Below, piece by piece: positions 51,090 to 60,079 of a DNA stretch of 64,000 nucleotides. The translations under genes and the position numbers were made by a program. Source of the DNA: Vreelandella andesensis. Its GTDB lineage: Bacteria > Pseudomonadota > Gammaproteobacteria > Pseudomonadales > Halomonadaceae. Numbering within the stretch: position 1 is the first letter of the stretch; the number at the start of each line of letters is the position of its first letter. The notes under the pieces were generated by a model, which had not been told where the DNA came from, did not search any database, and was given only the letters and a program-made list of their open reading frames with translations. The stretch covers positions 1-64,000 of the forward strand of contig NZ_RZHG01000013.1 of NCBI RefSeq assembly GCF_003989795.1, read 5' to 3'.

Positions 51090-51531
51090 ATGGACATTTT
51101 GATCGTACTCGCGCACGAGGCGATTTTTTAACGCAGCATGACCAAGCGCAATAGTTAATCAGAGATTTCCTAACTCCCTGCCAAAAGCTGACGTGGATAG
51201 CGCACTCTCTTTGTTACTGATTTTCACGTATACCCTAGACCCAAAACAATAAGTAACCTTTATGCCATTTCGCTAATCACTCTACAGCGCGCTAACAATT
51301 GTTAATATAAAACATTATAAAAATAACTTAATAAAAAAAATTCAATATTCATAGACTTATAAATCAGCCAATGCGCAATTTAACGTTATTTAATACTACT
51401 CATAAAAATCTACATCCCATTCGCAAAAAAAACTAAAGTAACGCACATACGCACAAACAAAAGCCATGCTAATATCAACACAAATCGGTTAACAGCTATT
51501 ATCTTGCTATGTTAATTATAGGTAACAATAT
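51090..51531. other. AT-rich leader upstream of the chaperone-usher-like locus
   Basis: About 440 bp, strikingly AT-rich from 51290 onward and with no gene. A perfect 12-bp palindrome TAACAATTGTTA lies at 51293-51304 and several TATA-like hexamers follow. This composition suits an acquired or H-NS/MvaT-silenced locus and must contain the operon promoter, but I cannot fix its position. Confidence 0.45.
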
Positions 51532-52137
51532 ATGAAATCCAAATTAAATAAAATCACTCTTGCATCGTTTGTTGCTTTAGGCACAATGCTGCCTATAAAT
51601 AGCCAAGCGCAAGTTGGGGTAGAAGTCATTATTGGCATGCCTGGCATAGCTATTCTTAACTACAACGAAGTAGTCGAAGTTGACATTCCTGCCGCGGCAT
51701 TGACTGCCTTAATTGGTGGAACAGTAGCAGGGGATGCCCAGGCATTTGAAGAAGGCACAGCCGCTGCCGTTGCCACTGAAAATGCTGGTGAGCTTCAGGC
51801 AGACTTTGCCATAGATGTAACAGAACCCACTACTATCGACTTTACTAACATTACCCTACTGCTACAGAACGTCTGGTCTGTACGGGGTATTAATAACGGA
51901 GATATCGAAGTTGTTGCAGCCGCGGGTGACCAGCAAACACTTACTAATGGTGCTGCCAGCATTGTGACTTCTAACCCTAATGTGCCTCAAGCAGCCTTCG
52001 CTGCCCCAGGGATGAATCCTAATAACGCTTTTAAGGGTGACGTTAGACTTAATCTAGACTTGAGCGACGCTACTGCTGTAGGCAATTATGATGGCGGAGG
52101 CCAAAGCACTTATACTCTCACCGTTAACCTTCTTTAA
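51532..52137 (+). CDS. Secreted pilin-like subunit of a chaperone-usher-like locus
   Basis: A 201-residue protein with a signal peptide (LASFVALGTMLPINSQAQ). The mature part is small, Ala/Val/Thr-rich, beta-type and has no cysteine. Its end (GNYDGGGQSTYTLTVNLL) looks like the C-terminal strand of CS1/Csu-type pilins, which usually end GNYSG plus alternating hydrophobics. As first and most upstream gene it is the best candidate for the major surface subunit. Family membership is inferred; the rest of the sequence is not recognisable to me. Confidence 0.6.
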   Translation: MKSKLNKITLASFVALGTMLPINSQAQVGVEVIIGMPGIAILNYNEVVEVDIPAAALTALIGGTVAGDAQAFEEGTAAAVATENAGELQADFAIDVTEPTTIDFTNITLLLQNVWSVRGINNGDIEVVAAAGDQQTLTNGAASIVTSNPNVPQAAFAAPGMNPNNAFKGDVRLNLDLSDATAVGNYDGGGQSTYTLTVNLL

Positions 52138-52220
52138 TTATAAAGAAATATGCGCTTGAGTGAACTATCAATGCGAGAAGAAGTTCGGCGTATTATCGTA
52201 TGTAATTGGCGGGTTGTTCC

Positions 52221-52793
52221 ATGGGCAGGCTAAACTCCAGCCTGCTTGTTAAGCTGTCAGGGTTATGCTACTTGCTATGCACTTCTAGTGTGACTACAGC
52301 AGCTCAACTTTCTTTAAGCTCCCATCTCACCGACCAATCTGACTCAGTTATTTACTTGGAAGATATTACCCTGCATGAACTTGCGCTGACGCAACAGTCT
52401 ACACGTGATGGTTTCATCTCAACTGCCCCAACATACGCACATGGAAACGCATATATGGAAGGCAACCAGCTTCGTGTCGACCTGCCTTCTCCGGAAATTA
52501 ACGCACTTCCTGCCTATATCGAGCGAGAACTCCCGCTAGTGTGGCGCTTACACCTTGAACCGAATGAGCATGTTCAAGATTTTCGTTTAGTAGCGAGCTG
52601 GCACTCGCTTAACACACGCTATCAAACTAGTGAGATGCCTGCCCCTGAAATTGTATTAACTGCCCCTTGGCGGGTGAGTACAAGCGAGTCTGGTGAAGTG
52701 TGGGAAGGTCGTGCTGCTATTCGTCTTCTCACTGATGCATTGCACCAAGCCACTCCTATCAACGGCGAACTGCGTATTGAGCTAATCCAATGA
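52221..52793 (+). CDS. Second secreted protein of the chaperone-usher-like locus, unknown
   Basis: A 190-residue exported protein with signal peptide (LLVKLSGLCYLLCTSSVTTA). The mature part is beta-rich with a strand-like C-terminus (INGELRIELIQ). I recognise no family. Its place between the pilin-like gene and the chaperone, with a four-base overlap to the latter, suggests a minor subunit or assembly factor. ATG 52221 chosen over an in-frame TTG at 52206. Confidence 0.6.
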   Translation: MGRLNSSLLVKLSGLCYLLCTSSVTTAAQLSLSSHLTDQSDSVIYLEDITLHELALTQQSTRDGFISTAPTYAHGNAYMEGNQLRVDLPSPEINALPAYIERELPLVWRLHLEPNEHVQDFRLVASWHSLNTRYQTSEMPAPEIVLTAPWRVSTSESGEVWEGRAAIRLLTDALHQATPINGELRIELIQ

Positions 52794-53686
52794 CTATTCG
52801 ACGCTTTTTAACGATTTCTAGCATCGCTTTCTGTTTTTTCTGTTATTCAACTTTGCTAGCTGGCAATACGCTTAAGGGACAGGTGGGTATCAGCCCGCAA
52901 AACTTTATCGTTGACTTAGATAACCCCGGAAAAGTGCATGCTTACCGCCTAATGAACATGGGCCAGAGTCCTATTCGCATTGAAGTTGATTTAATGTCAT
53001 TCGAACTCGATGAAGATAACCAAGTAGTCCCCATCGTTCCTACCGAAACATCCTTGGAAAACTGGATCATCGTAAACCCACTGGAATTAACAATTCCCCC
53101 TGGTGATTCACAGGTAGTGCGTTTCTCCATCCGGCCAGCCATTGCGTTGCCCGAAGGTGAACATAGAACCGCCATGATTTTTCAGCAGTTGCCGACAACA
53201 GAAGAAGAGCTGCCAATCGCGTCGTCAAGTGATGCCAGCATGGTATTCAAATCGCTTTTTAGGTTACAGACCGCCATCTATGCCACCGTCGGCCATGTAG
53301 AGCGTACAGGGCATTACCATGATGTGCGGCTGTCGGGTAACAGCCTATGGATCCAAGTCGAAAACACGGGCAACGGCCATGTTCGACTTTCAGGTGACTG
53401 GGCTTTATGGCCAGCTTCGCAGTATAGCGCCACACAGGGTAATCAGTGGCTTGATTGGCTAGAGCTGACAAATAGTGACCGACAGGCTAATCCACTTACC
53501 CCGCCACCAGCTCGGCATGGGCAGTTATCCGCCAATCCTGTGATGCCTAATGCCAAACGCTGGTTGCGTATTCCCATTGGCGAGAGCCTTCAACCTGGCC
53601 GATACCACCTAGAACTCAAGGGCCAACTCAGCGACTCGCCCATACAGATCAGTACCCAGCTACAAGTCGGATCAGCCGTTCGATAA
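52790..53686 (+). CDS. Periplasmic pilus chaperone-like protein (PapD superfamily)
   Basis: A 298-residue exported protein with signal peptide (LTISSIAFCFFCYSTLLAG). The first ~130 residues have the PapD-like Ig fold: VGISPQNFIVDLDNPGKVHA, RIEVDLMSFEL, and the chaperone G1 strand region IPPGDSQVVRFSIRP. It is longer than classical chaperones (about 230-250). It should hold the secreted subunits for the usher encoded next. Confidence 0.78.
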   Translation: MTIRRFLTISSIAFCFFCYSTLLAGNTLKGQVGISPQNFIVDLDNPGKVHAYRLMNMGQSPIRIEVDLMSFELDEDNQVVPIVPTETSLENWIIVNPLELTIPPGDSQVVRFSIRPAIALPEGEHRTAMIFQQLPTTEEELPIASSSDASMVFKSLFRLQTAIYATVGHVERTGHYHDVRLSGNSLWIQVENTGNGHVRLSGDWALWPASQYSATQGNQWLDWLELTNSDRQANPLTPPPARHGQLSANPVMPNAKRWLRIPIGESLQPGRYHLELKGQLSDSPIQISTQLQVGSAVR

Positions 53687-53691
53687 CACCA

Positions 53692-56283
53692 ATGACCAAC
53701 GAAGTTAAGCACGTTATTCAAGGCTGGGCAAAACGGATAGCTAAAGGGTGTGGGTGTGTTTTGCTTTTGCTAGCAGCACCGCCTTACAGCTTAGCCAACG
53801 ATTCGACCTACCCCCTGTCTTGGGCCGATGAAGTCGACTCCCACAATCGCCTCACCACGCCTAATGCTAATCGTCTGAGAGACGACATTACCCTAGAGCT
53901 GGCAGGCTTGTTTATTAACGGCAACGAGCAAGCAATGGGCATTGTGCACATCACGCTTGATGACAACACACGGCGGTTACCTTTAGATGACCTGTTACCT
54001 CTATTGGCGATAGACAGCGATGCCGCCGGGCAGTCGGTCAAACTCACAACCCCACAAGGCCGCGTTACACTCAACCCTGATGAGATCTATCAATACGACA
54101 GCGCTAACTATATAAAACCCTCGTTACTGGCAGAGCGTCTTTCTGCCCGCATCACATGGAATCCAAGCGAATTCGCTTGGTTCATTCAATTAGTCTGGGA
54201 CGCTAACGGAAATATAGCGACAACGTCTTTTGAAACCGTTGAACCCGACGTCCTACCTCCGCGTTTTAGCCTTTCCCGGGTTCGCGGAGAGGCTCGATTC
54301 AGGCATGACAACCAGGAATTTCAGCGCTGGAGTTTCACTGAGCTTTCTGGTCGCGCCGAACGCGCCACCTGGCAGGCCCGCCATGAACGTAGCTCCCAAG
54401 GGCTAGACCGCCTGACTAACTACCATTTTCAGACTCGATCAGATAACTGGGCAAGTTTAATCGGTCATCAGCAAGTATCCAGTCACTCATTATTGCCCGT
54501 CATGCATTTAACAGGCGCGCAAGCAGCCTGGTCTAACCGGCCAGATTTACTAACACATAGCGGGGCTACACAGCTTTTTAATGACAGCCTTAGCCCAATA
54601 CGCTCTTATGCAGGAGAAGGGCCGCCGGGCGGCACTGCCGAGCTGCTGATCAATGGTGCAACGATAGAAAGACAGCGTATTTCATTGGATGGGCTATTTG
54701 AGTTTACCAACATCGAGATTGGGGCTGGGCTGAATCAAGTTGAAATTAATTTATTTGAGCCTTTTGCACCCAACACTCCCGTTAAAACACTCGATGTCAG
54801 CGCTAGAACCAGTCAAAGTATACTTCCCAGCGGTGCCACTCGGCTTTATGCCGGCTTCGGGCAGGAAGGGAACCCCCTGGACAACCAAATAACCAGCCAT
54901 GACAGTGGCAGCGTTTTCAATGTACGCCAAGCGCTAGGTGCTTCACTCACATTTGAGGGCGCCGCTCAAAATAGCCAACACGGAAACCAGACAGCCGCTG
55001 GCATTATCGCTGCACTTGGACCACTTGGCATTGCCAGCGCCTCGATTGCCGAGAGCAATCGAAAACAAGCCACACTGATAACACTGGAGGGCGATCAAAA
55101 CGACTGGTTTTGGCGCGCAAGCCTAAGAGACAGCGATGATGGCTTCAGTCGAAATACTAATGTTGATCAACGCGACCATTATGGTCAATTTGGCGTACGC
55201 AGGCCTCACTGGGAACTCGCCCTAATAGGTCGAGAGCGCTTTGGCACCAGTAGCCATACTTCCTATGTGTTGCCTGCTGCGCGTTATCGGCCTACTTCCA
55301 GCCTGACACTAACGAGTCGTCCAGATCTTGCTGGTGACTACCAGCATGAAGCTCACATGATAGTTCAGCGTAATACCCGGCTGAGAGCACGTCACGACAG
55401 CAGTGCTAACCAGCTAAGCCTAATTCATCGCTGGTCATCCCAATGGAGCAGCTCAGCGTCGGTTTCGCACTCTCGCCATGCATCACAAACCCAAGGCAGT
55501 ATTGGCACCCGCTGGCAAGAACAAAACCCATTTGGATGGGTTCTGAACCTGAACGTACTTCATGGTGATAATAAAGCTGGATTTCTTATGCAGGCTGGTC
55601 GAGAGCTGATACCGGGTTTACGCTTTCGTGGCGAAGCAGCACGCACTCCCGTCCATAATCACCACTCATTGCCCCCCCAAGATACAACGGCTAGCGTGGT
55701 TGTGGCTTGGGACTTCGGCCTAACCGGCGGCGGTTTAACTCGTTTTGGCTCCAGCCGCCCTGGCCGTGGCTCCCTGGGCGGCCAGCTAAATGCACCATCA
55801 AACCATTTCGATTTATCTGATATAGCGATAAGAGTAAACGGCCAAGTCCGCTCCCGAACAGATGCACACGGCCGCTTTAATGTTGCCAATCTCGAGCCCG
55901 GCATTTACCAAGTAGATTTAGATCAAGAGGGGCTTCCCCTGGCATTATCCGCTCAAAATCAAGTGATCAATGCTGAAGTAGCAGCAGGCGCAATAACATC
56001 GGTTGCATTCGATAGCGAGATCCTTCTCGGCGCTGCAGGGCAAATAACTGATAGAGCTAACAAAGAAGGCTTATCAGGCGTTAGCGTACGTATCATTGAT
56101 GCCAATGAACAGCCAATTGCACATGCTAATACGAATGCATTTGGCTACTGGCGTACCGATGGATTATCCCCTGGCGACTACCAAATTGAAGTTCATGATG
56201 GTGACAAACTCATGGGGCAACGGCCGTTGCGACTAGTGGATGAGTTTGTGTTCCAGCAAGATCTTGAGGTATCGGGAAGCTAA
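53692..56283 (+). CDS. Usher-like outer-membrane protein with C-terminal carboxypeptidase-regulatory-like domain
   Basis: An 863-residue protein with signal peptide (GCGCVLLLLAAPPYSLA). The N-terminal domain (LAGLFINGNEQAMGIV, RLPLDDLLPLLAI) resembles usher N-domains that receive chaperone-subunit complexes. A plug-like domain follows near 305-365 (AGEGPPGGTAELLINGATIE). A long beta-rich barrel region lies either side. The C-terminal ~200 residues contain two Ig-like repeats of the CarboxypepD_reg type (VNGQVRSRTDAHGRFNVANL; HANTNAFGYWRTDGLSPGDY). Together with the chaperone it looks like an assembly platform for the secreted subunits. It differs from FimD/PapC at the sequence level. Confidence 0.72.
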   Translation: MTNEVKHVIQGWAKRIAKGCGCVLLLLAAPPYSLANDSTYPLSWADEVDSHNRLTTPNANRLRDDITLELAGLFINGNEQAMGIVHITLDDNTRRLPLDDLLPLLAIDSDAAGQSVKLTTPQGRVTLNPDEIYQYDSANYIKPSLLAERLSARITWNPSEFAWFIQLVWDANGNIATTSFETVEPDVLPPRFSLSRVRGEARFRHDNQEFQRWSFTELSGRAERATWQARHERSSQGLDRLTNYHFQTRSDNWASLIGHQQVSSHSLLPVMHLTGAQAAWSNRPDLLTHSGATQLFNDSLSPIRSYAGEGPPGGTAELLINGATIERQRISLDGLFEFTNIEIGAGLNQVEINLFEPFAPNTPVKTLDVSARTSQSILPSGATRLYAGFGQEGNPLDNQITSHDSGSVFNVRQALGASLTFEGAAQNSQHGNQTAAGIIAALGPLGIASASIAESNRKQATLITLEGDQNDWFWRASLRDSDDGFSRNTNVDQRDHYGQFGVRRPHWELALIGRERFGTSSHTSYVLPAARYRPTSSLTLTSRPDLAGDYQHEAHMIVQRNTRLRARHDSSANQLSLIHRWSSQWSSSASVSHSRHASQTQGSIGTRWQEQNPFGWVLNLNVLHGDNKAGFLMQAGRELIPGLRFRGEAARTPVHNHHSLPPQDTTASVVVAWDFGLTGGGLTRFGSSRPGRGSLGGQLNAPSNHFDLSDIAIRVNGQVRSRTDAHGRFNVANLEPGIYQVDLDQEGLPLALSAQNQVINAEVAAGAITSVAFDSEILLGAAGQITDRANKEGLSGVSVRIIDANEQPIAHANTNAFGYWRTDGLSPGDYQIEVHDGDKLMGQRPLRLVDEFVFQQDLEVSGS

Positions 56284-56426
56284 AAAAACGCATCTACCTG
56301 GGCCCAGAAGTGCTCACCCCGTGATAGCCCTAAGCACGGCCAATCATGCGCGATTTGGCACGAAAATCATGGTTAGCGCTAAACGACATCCAAAAAGGCT
56401 GATTAAGCGAACTAGGGAAGCGTTAT

Positions 56427-56849
56427 TCAACTCAGCATGCCTGCTATTACCAACCCTAGTGCGAAAACGCTCAGCAGCGCGGCGCCGCCGTACATCAGCT
56501 TTTTGTTGAGCGCATCACTGCCCACGCTGATATCAAACAGCCCATGGCGTAGGCGGTGGGCGGCATGAAATAGCGGCAAACAGATCACCGCTCCAACAAA
56601 CAGAAAGCCAGGAACGCTGAACAACAGCGCAGATGCCCGCTCATAGTTCAGTGCGTTGGCAGGCAGCAGCCCAAGGGGCAATAGCACGGCAATAAAGAGA
56701 ATCACGGCGGGCAGCAAAACAGCGAAACAGACGCCGCCCGCACTGAATAGACCCCACCAGAGCGGTTCGTCAAAAGCTTGTTTGTGCTGTAGTTCGTGCT
56801 GTGGTTTATGCTTATTCATGGCTGGTTTACTCGTGGCTATTTTTTCCAT
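56427..56849 (-). CDS. frdD: Fumarate reductase membrane anchor FrdD
   Basis: A 140-residue anchor with three membrane helices (LLPAVILFIAVLLPLGLL, ALLFSVPGFLFVGAVICL and YGGAALLSVFALGLVIAG) and a histidine-rich loop (FHAAHRLRHGLFD). It has a ~25-residue hydrophilic N-terminal extension relative to E. coli FrdD; a later start at the MNKHKP codon would shorten it. Last gene of the frdABCD operon, three bases after frdC. Confidence 0.9.
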   Translation of the reverse strand: MEKIATSKPAMNKHKPQHELQHKQAFDEPLWWGLFSAGGVCFAVLLPAVILFIAVLLPLGLLPANALNYERASALLFSVPGFLFVGAVICLPLFHAAHRLRHGLFDISVGSDALNKKLMYGGAALLSVFALGLVIAGMLS

Positions 56850-56851
56850 GC

Positions 56852-57247
56852 TTATGCCCTTCCCAGTAGCCAGAAAAACAGCAACGCAACGGCTACTACA
56901 CCGGCCCACTGCCCAGCCACAATGGCTTGATCAGGCAGGCTATGACCAGCAATACGCAGTGGCATTACCCGTGGGAACAATACAAAGAAGGTGGCGGCGT
57001 GGAAAAGGCTGGCGGCCAGCGCAAGAAGGTTCAGCACTAGCACAATGGGCGATCCCATAAAGTCAACCCACCCCTGCCAGCTTTCCGCCCCCTGCAATAG
57101 GGCGACCATGCCAGCCAGTAAACAGAGTATAAAAAACACCAGCGGTAGCACTGTGGCTTCGCGCAACATGTAGAGCTTAAAAAAGCGGTGTTTGAGCCAC
57201 CAGTTGCGTTTCAGCGGTAGCAGGCGGTGCGATGATGACTTATCCAT
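56852..57247 (-). CDS. frdC: Fumarate reductase membrane anchor FrdC
   Basis: A 131-residue membrane anchor with three helices (ATVLPLVFFILCLLAGMVAL, VLVLNLLALAASLFHAATFF and AIVAGQWAGVVAVALLFFWL). Basic N-terminus WWLKHRFFKLYMLRE is typical of FrdC. GGAGG lies upstream of ATG 57247. With FrdD it binds quinol and holds FrdAB to the inner membrane. Confidence 0.92.
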   Translation of the reverse strand: MDKSSSHRLLPLKRNWWLKHRFFKLYMLREATVLPLVFFILCLLAGMVALLQGAESWQGWVDFMGSPIVLVLNLLALAASLFHAATFFVLFPRVMPLRIAGHSLPDQAIVAGQWAGVVAVALLFFWLLGRA

Positions 57248-57261
57248 AACCTTTCCTCCCC

Positions 57262-58029
57262 TTACCCTTTAAACAGCGCGATGAGTGTGTGTTTGGCTGC
57301 TTCGACCTTGCCCTGATTGACCGCAGCAGCTGGGTCAACGTTTTTTGGGCATACCTTCGAACAGAAGCCTACAAACGTGCAGCTCCACACCCCCTCATGA
57401 CGGTTAAGTTCAGCCATGCGCTGCTTCTTGCCGTGGTCGCGGCTGTCCAGGTTGTAACGGTGGGCCAGGGTTAGCGCCGCCGGCCCGAGGAACTCTGGGT
57501 TAAGCCCAAATTGCGGGCAGGCCGAGTAGCACAGGCCGCAGTTTATGCAGTTAGCGAACTGCTTGTAGCGGGCCAGCTGCTCAGGGGACTGTTGATAGGT
57601 TTCCGGCGCCGTCGGGTCGTAAGGTTTGGCCGGGTTATCGTCAATCAGGTAGGGCTTCACCGCCGCCAAGTGCTCAAGAAAAATCGCCATGTCCACCACT
57701 AGATCCCGCTGCACTGGGAAGTGGGACAGCGGTTCAATGCGAATATCGCCTTCGTAATCACGCAGGAAGGTTTTGCAGCCGAGCTTGGGAATGCCGTTGA
57801 CCATTACCCCACAAGAGCCGCAAATTGCCATGCGGCAGGACCAGCGGTAGCTCAGCGTGCTATCAAGCTGCTCTTTAATATGGTTCAGGGCATCTAGCAG
57901 CGAGGTGCTGTCGTCTACCGGCAGTTCGTACTCTTGCCAGTAAGACTCAGCCGAGTTGTCCGGCAAGTAACGCTTAACGCTAAGGTGCTTCGTGCTGGTG
58001 TTGTTAGTGTTAACCTGCTCGGTACTCAT
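57262..58029 (-). CDS. frdB: Fumarate reductase iron-sulfur subunit FrdB
   Basis: A 255-residue electron carrier. The [2Fe-2S] domain has [15 protein letters not shown] and C in LGCKTF; the C-terminal ferredoxin domain has [12 protein letters not shown] and [12 protein letters not shown]. It passes electrons from quinol to FAD in FrdA. ATG 58029 overlaps the frdA stop by four bases. Confidence 0.95.
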   Translation of the reverse strand: MSTEQVNTNNTSTKHLSVKRYLPDNSAESYWQEYELPVDDSTSLLDALNHIKEQLDSTLSYRWSCRMAICGSCGVMVNGIPKLGCKTFLRDYEGDIRIEPLSHFPVQRDLVVDMAIFLEHLAAVKPYLIDDNPAKPYDPTAPETYQQSPEQLARYKQFANCINCGLCYSACPQFGLNPEFLGPAALTLAHRYNLDSRDHGKKQRMAELNRHEGVWSCTFVGFCSKVCPKNVDPAAAVNQGKVEAAKHTLIALFKG

Positions 58030-59813
58030 GCCTTTGCTCCCTTACCTGCATCGCCATAGGCCCGCTCCGCCGGAGCCGAAAACCGCACATCCACGTCCTG
58101 CCAGCGCAATTCGGCAGGTGCTTCGCCTCGATAGAATACTTGGCTGTGCTTGAGGTAGTTAACGTCGTCGCGCTTTTGCATGCCTTCGTCTTGGCGCTGG
58201 TGGGCACCGCGGGATTCAAGGCGTTCAAGCGCGCCTAAGCAAGAGGCTTCGGCAATGTCCAAGCCACACCCAAGCTCGATGCACTCAAGCAGCTCAGTAT
58301 TGAATATCTTGCTGGTATCGTTAACACGAATGTTAGCGTAGCGCCCACGCAGCTGGCGAATTGTCTCTAGCGAATGGCGCATGCCTTCTTCCGTGCGGTA
58401 GATACCGCAGCCACTTTCCATGGCTTGCACCATGGCATGTTTAAGTTCTACCCACGAATCGCCATTGCCTTCGCCATCACACAGGCGCGTTAACATGGCT
58501 TGCTGGCGATCGGCCTGGGCTTGCAAAAATTGACTATCTGCCCACTCGGTTTGTGCTGCCTTCTGGCTGGCACGCTCGCCGGCCAAACGGCCAAATACCA
58601 GTAGCTCGGTCAACGAGTTAGAACCCAAGCGATTAGCACCGTGTAAACCGACAGAGGCACATTCCCCGGCGGCGTAAAGGCCAGCAATAGAGGTCTCGCA
58701 TTGGGGATCAGTTTCAATCCCGCCCATCGTATAATGAACCGCTGGGCGAATAGGGATCGGCTCTTTCACTGGGTCAACGTTGATGTAAGCCTTTGCCAGC
58801 TCGCAGATAAACGGCAAGCGCTCTAGGATGGTTTTCTCGCCCAAGTGGCGAAGGTCGAGATAAACCACGTCGCTGTCGCCAAACTTGCCGGTGCGGCCCG
58901 CTTGCTGCTCTTGCCAGAAGGCTTGGGAGAGCTTGTCTCGTGGGCCCAGCTCCATGTATTTGTTTTCTGGCTTGCCCAGCGGCGTTTCAGGACCAAGGCC
59001 GTAATCCTGCAAGTAACGATAGCCATCTTTATTGAGCAGAATCCCCCCTTCACCGCGGCAAGCTTCGGTGATTAAAATGCCGGACCCAGGCAGGCCGGTG
59101 GGGTGGTATTGCACAAACTCCATGTCTCGCAGCGCCACACCGTGACGATAAGCCATGGCCATGCCATCGCCAGTCACAATGCCCGCGTTAGTATTGAAGC
59201 GAAACAAGCGCCCTGCGCCGCCGGTGGCTAATACCACGGCTTTAGCACGTAGCAGCGTCAATTCACCGGTGGCAATTTGAAGGGCAATCACTCCAATCAC
59301 CGCACCTTCGTGCACCGCTAGATCGAGCACGAAGAATTCATCAAAGCGTTCAATTTCAGGATATTTCAAAGAGGTCTGAAACAGGGTGTGGAGCATATGG
59401 AAGCCGGTTTTGTCGGCAGCAAACCAAGTACGGGCTGTCTTCATGCCCCCAAAGCGGCGCACCTGCACTTGGCCGTCATCCTTACGGCTCCAGGGGCATC
59501 CCCAGCGTTCCATCTGCACCAGCTCCTGGTAAGCGTGGTGGACAAAATAGTCGACGACCCCTTGCTCAACCAGCCAGTCACCGCCGGATACCGTGTCATC
59601 AAAGTGGGCCTGATGGGAGTCTTCAGCACTGGTAACCGCAGCCGCGCCACCTTCAGCAGCCACGGTATGCGAACGCATCGGGTAAACTTTCGACAGCAGT
59701 GCAATACGCTGGGGGGTGCCTTGGGCTTTGGCCTGTTCAACCGCACCGATGGCGGCGCGCAAGCCCGCTCCTCCTCCTCCCACAATCACGATATCGAAAT
59801 CTCGCTGCTGCAT
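58026..59813 (-). CDS. frdA: Fumarate reductase flavoprotein subunit FrdA
   Basis: A 595-residue FAD enzyme that reduces fumarate to succinate. N-terminal dinucleotide motif [14 protein letters not shown]; the covalent-FAD histidine is in [12 protein letters not shown]; substrate-site motifs [20 protein letters not shown] and the terminal YTMGG segment are present. ATG 59813 follows GAAGGA; a longer frame to 59858 has no support. Full frdABCD order with both anchors argues for fumarate reductase rather than succinate dehydrogenase. Confidence 0.96.
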   Translation of the reverse strand: MQQRDFDIVIVGGGGAGLRAAIGAVEQAKAQGTPQRIALLSKVYPMRSHTVAAEGGAAAVTSAEDSHQAHFDDTVSGGDWLVEQGVVDYFVHHAYQELVQMERWGCPWSRKDDGQVQVRRFGGMKTARTWFAADKTGFHMLHTLFQTSLKYPEIERFDEFFVLDLAVHEGAVIGVIALQIATGELTLLRAKAVVLATGGAGRLFRFNTNAGIVTGDGMAMAYRHGVALRDMEFVQYHPTGLPGSGILITEACRGEGGILLNKDGYRYLQDYGLGPETPLGKPENKYMELGPRDKLSQAFWQEQQAGRTGKFGDSDVVYLDLRHLGEKTILERLPFICELAKAYINVDPVKEPIPIRPAVHYTMGGIETDPQCETSIAGLYAAGECASVGLHGANRLGSNSLTELLVFGRLAGERASQKAAQTEWADSQFLQAQADRQQAMLTRLCDGEGNGDSWVELKHAMVQAMESGCGIYRTEEGMRHSLETIRQLRGRYANIRVNDTSKIFNTELLECIELGCGLDIAEASCLGALERLESRGAHQRQDEGMQKRDDVNYLKHSQVFYRGEAPAELRWQDVDVRFSAPAERAYGDAGKGAKA

Positions 59814-59930
59814 GACAGTTCCTTCGGTTAACCAGGCCAAATACATTAAAGGCGACACACTTCGGCACCGTCTCCCTCATTTGAACTTAGCACACAAGGG
59901 GCAGACCCCGTTCATTAGTCCAAAGAACTA

Positions 59931-59944
59931 TTGATATATGTCAA
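59931..59944. promoter_or_regulatory. FNR/Anr-like box between frdA and the carboxylate transporter
   Basis: TTGATATATGTCAA matches the FNR/Anr consensus TTGAT-N4-ATCAA at nine of ten positions. It lies in the 266-bp divergent gap, about 118 bp from frdA and 136 bp from the transporter start, and could activate one or both genes when oxygen is low. A promoter at the usual -41.5 spacing is not obvious on either strand. Confidence 0.55.
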
Positions 59945-60079
59945 GAAACAAGAAGATCGAGTTAGCGTTGCTTTTACCTCACTGACTTAGCGCCTACTCT
60001 TCAAGGCACTCACTGCAGGGCAGTTTTCTGCCAGCCAAGCAATAAAACTAGAACAGCAAACGTTGAAGAGAGGTGCCGC

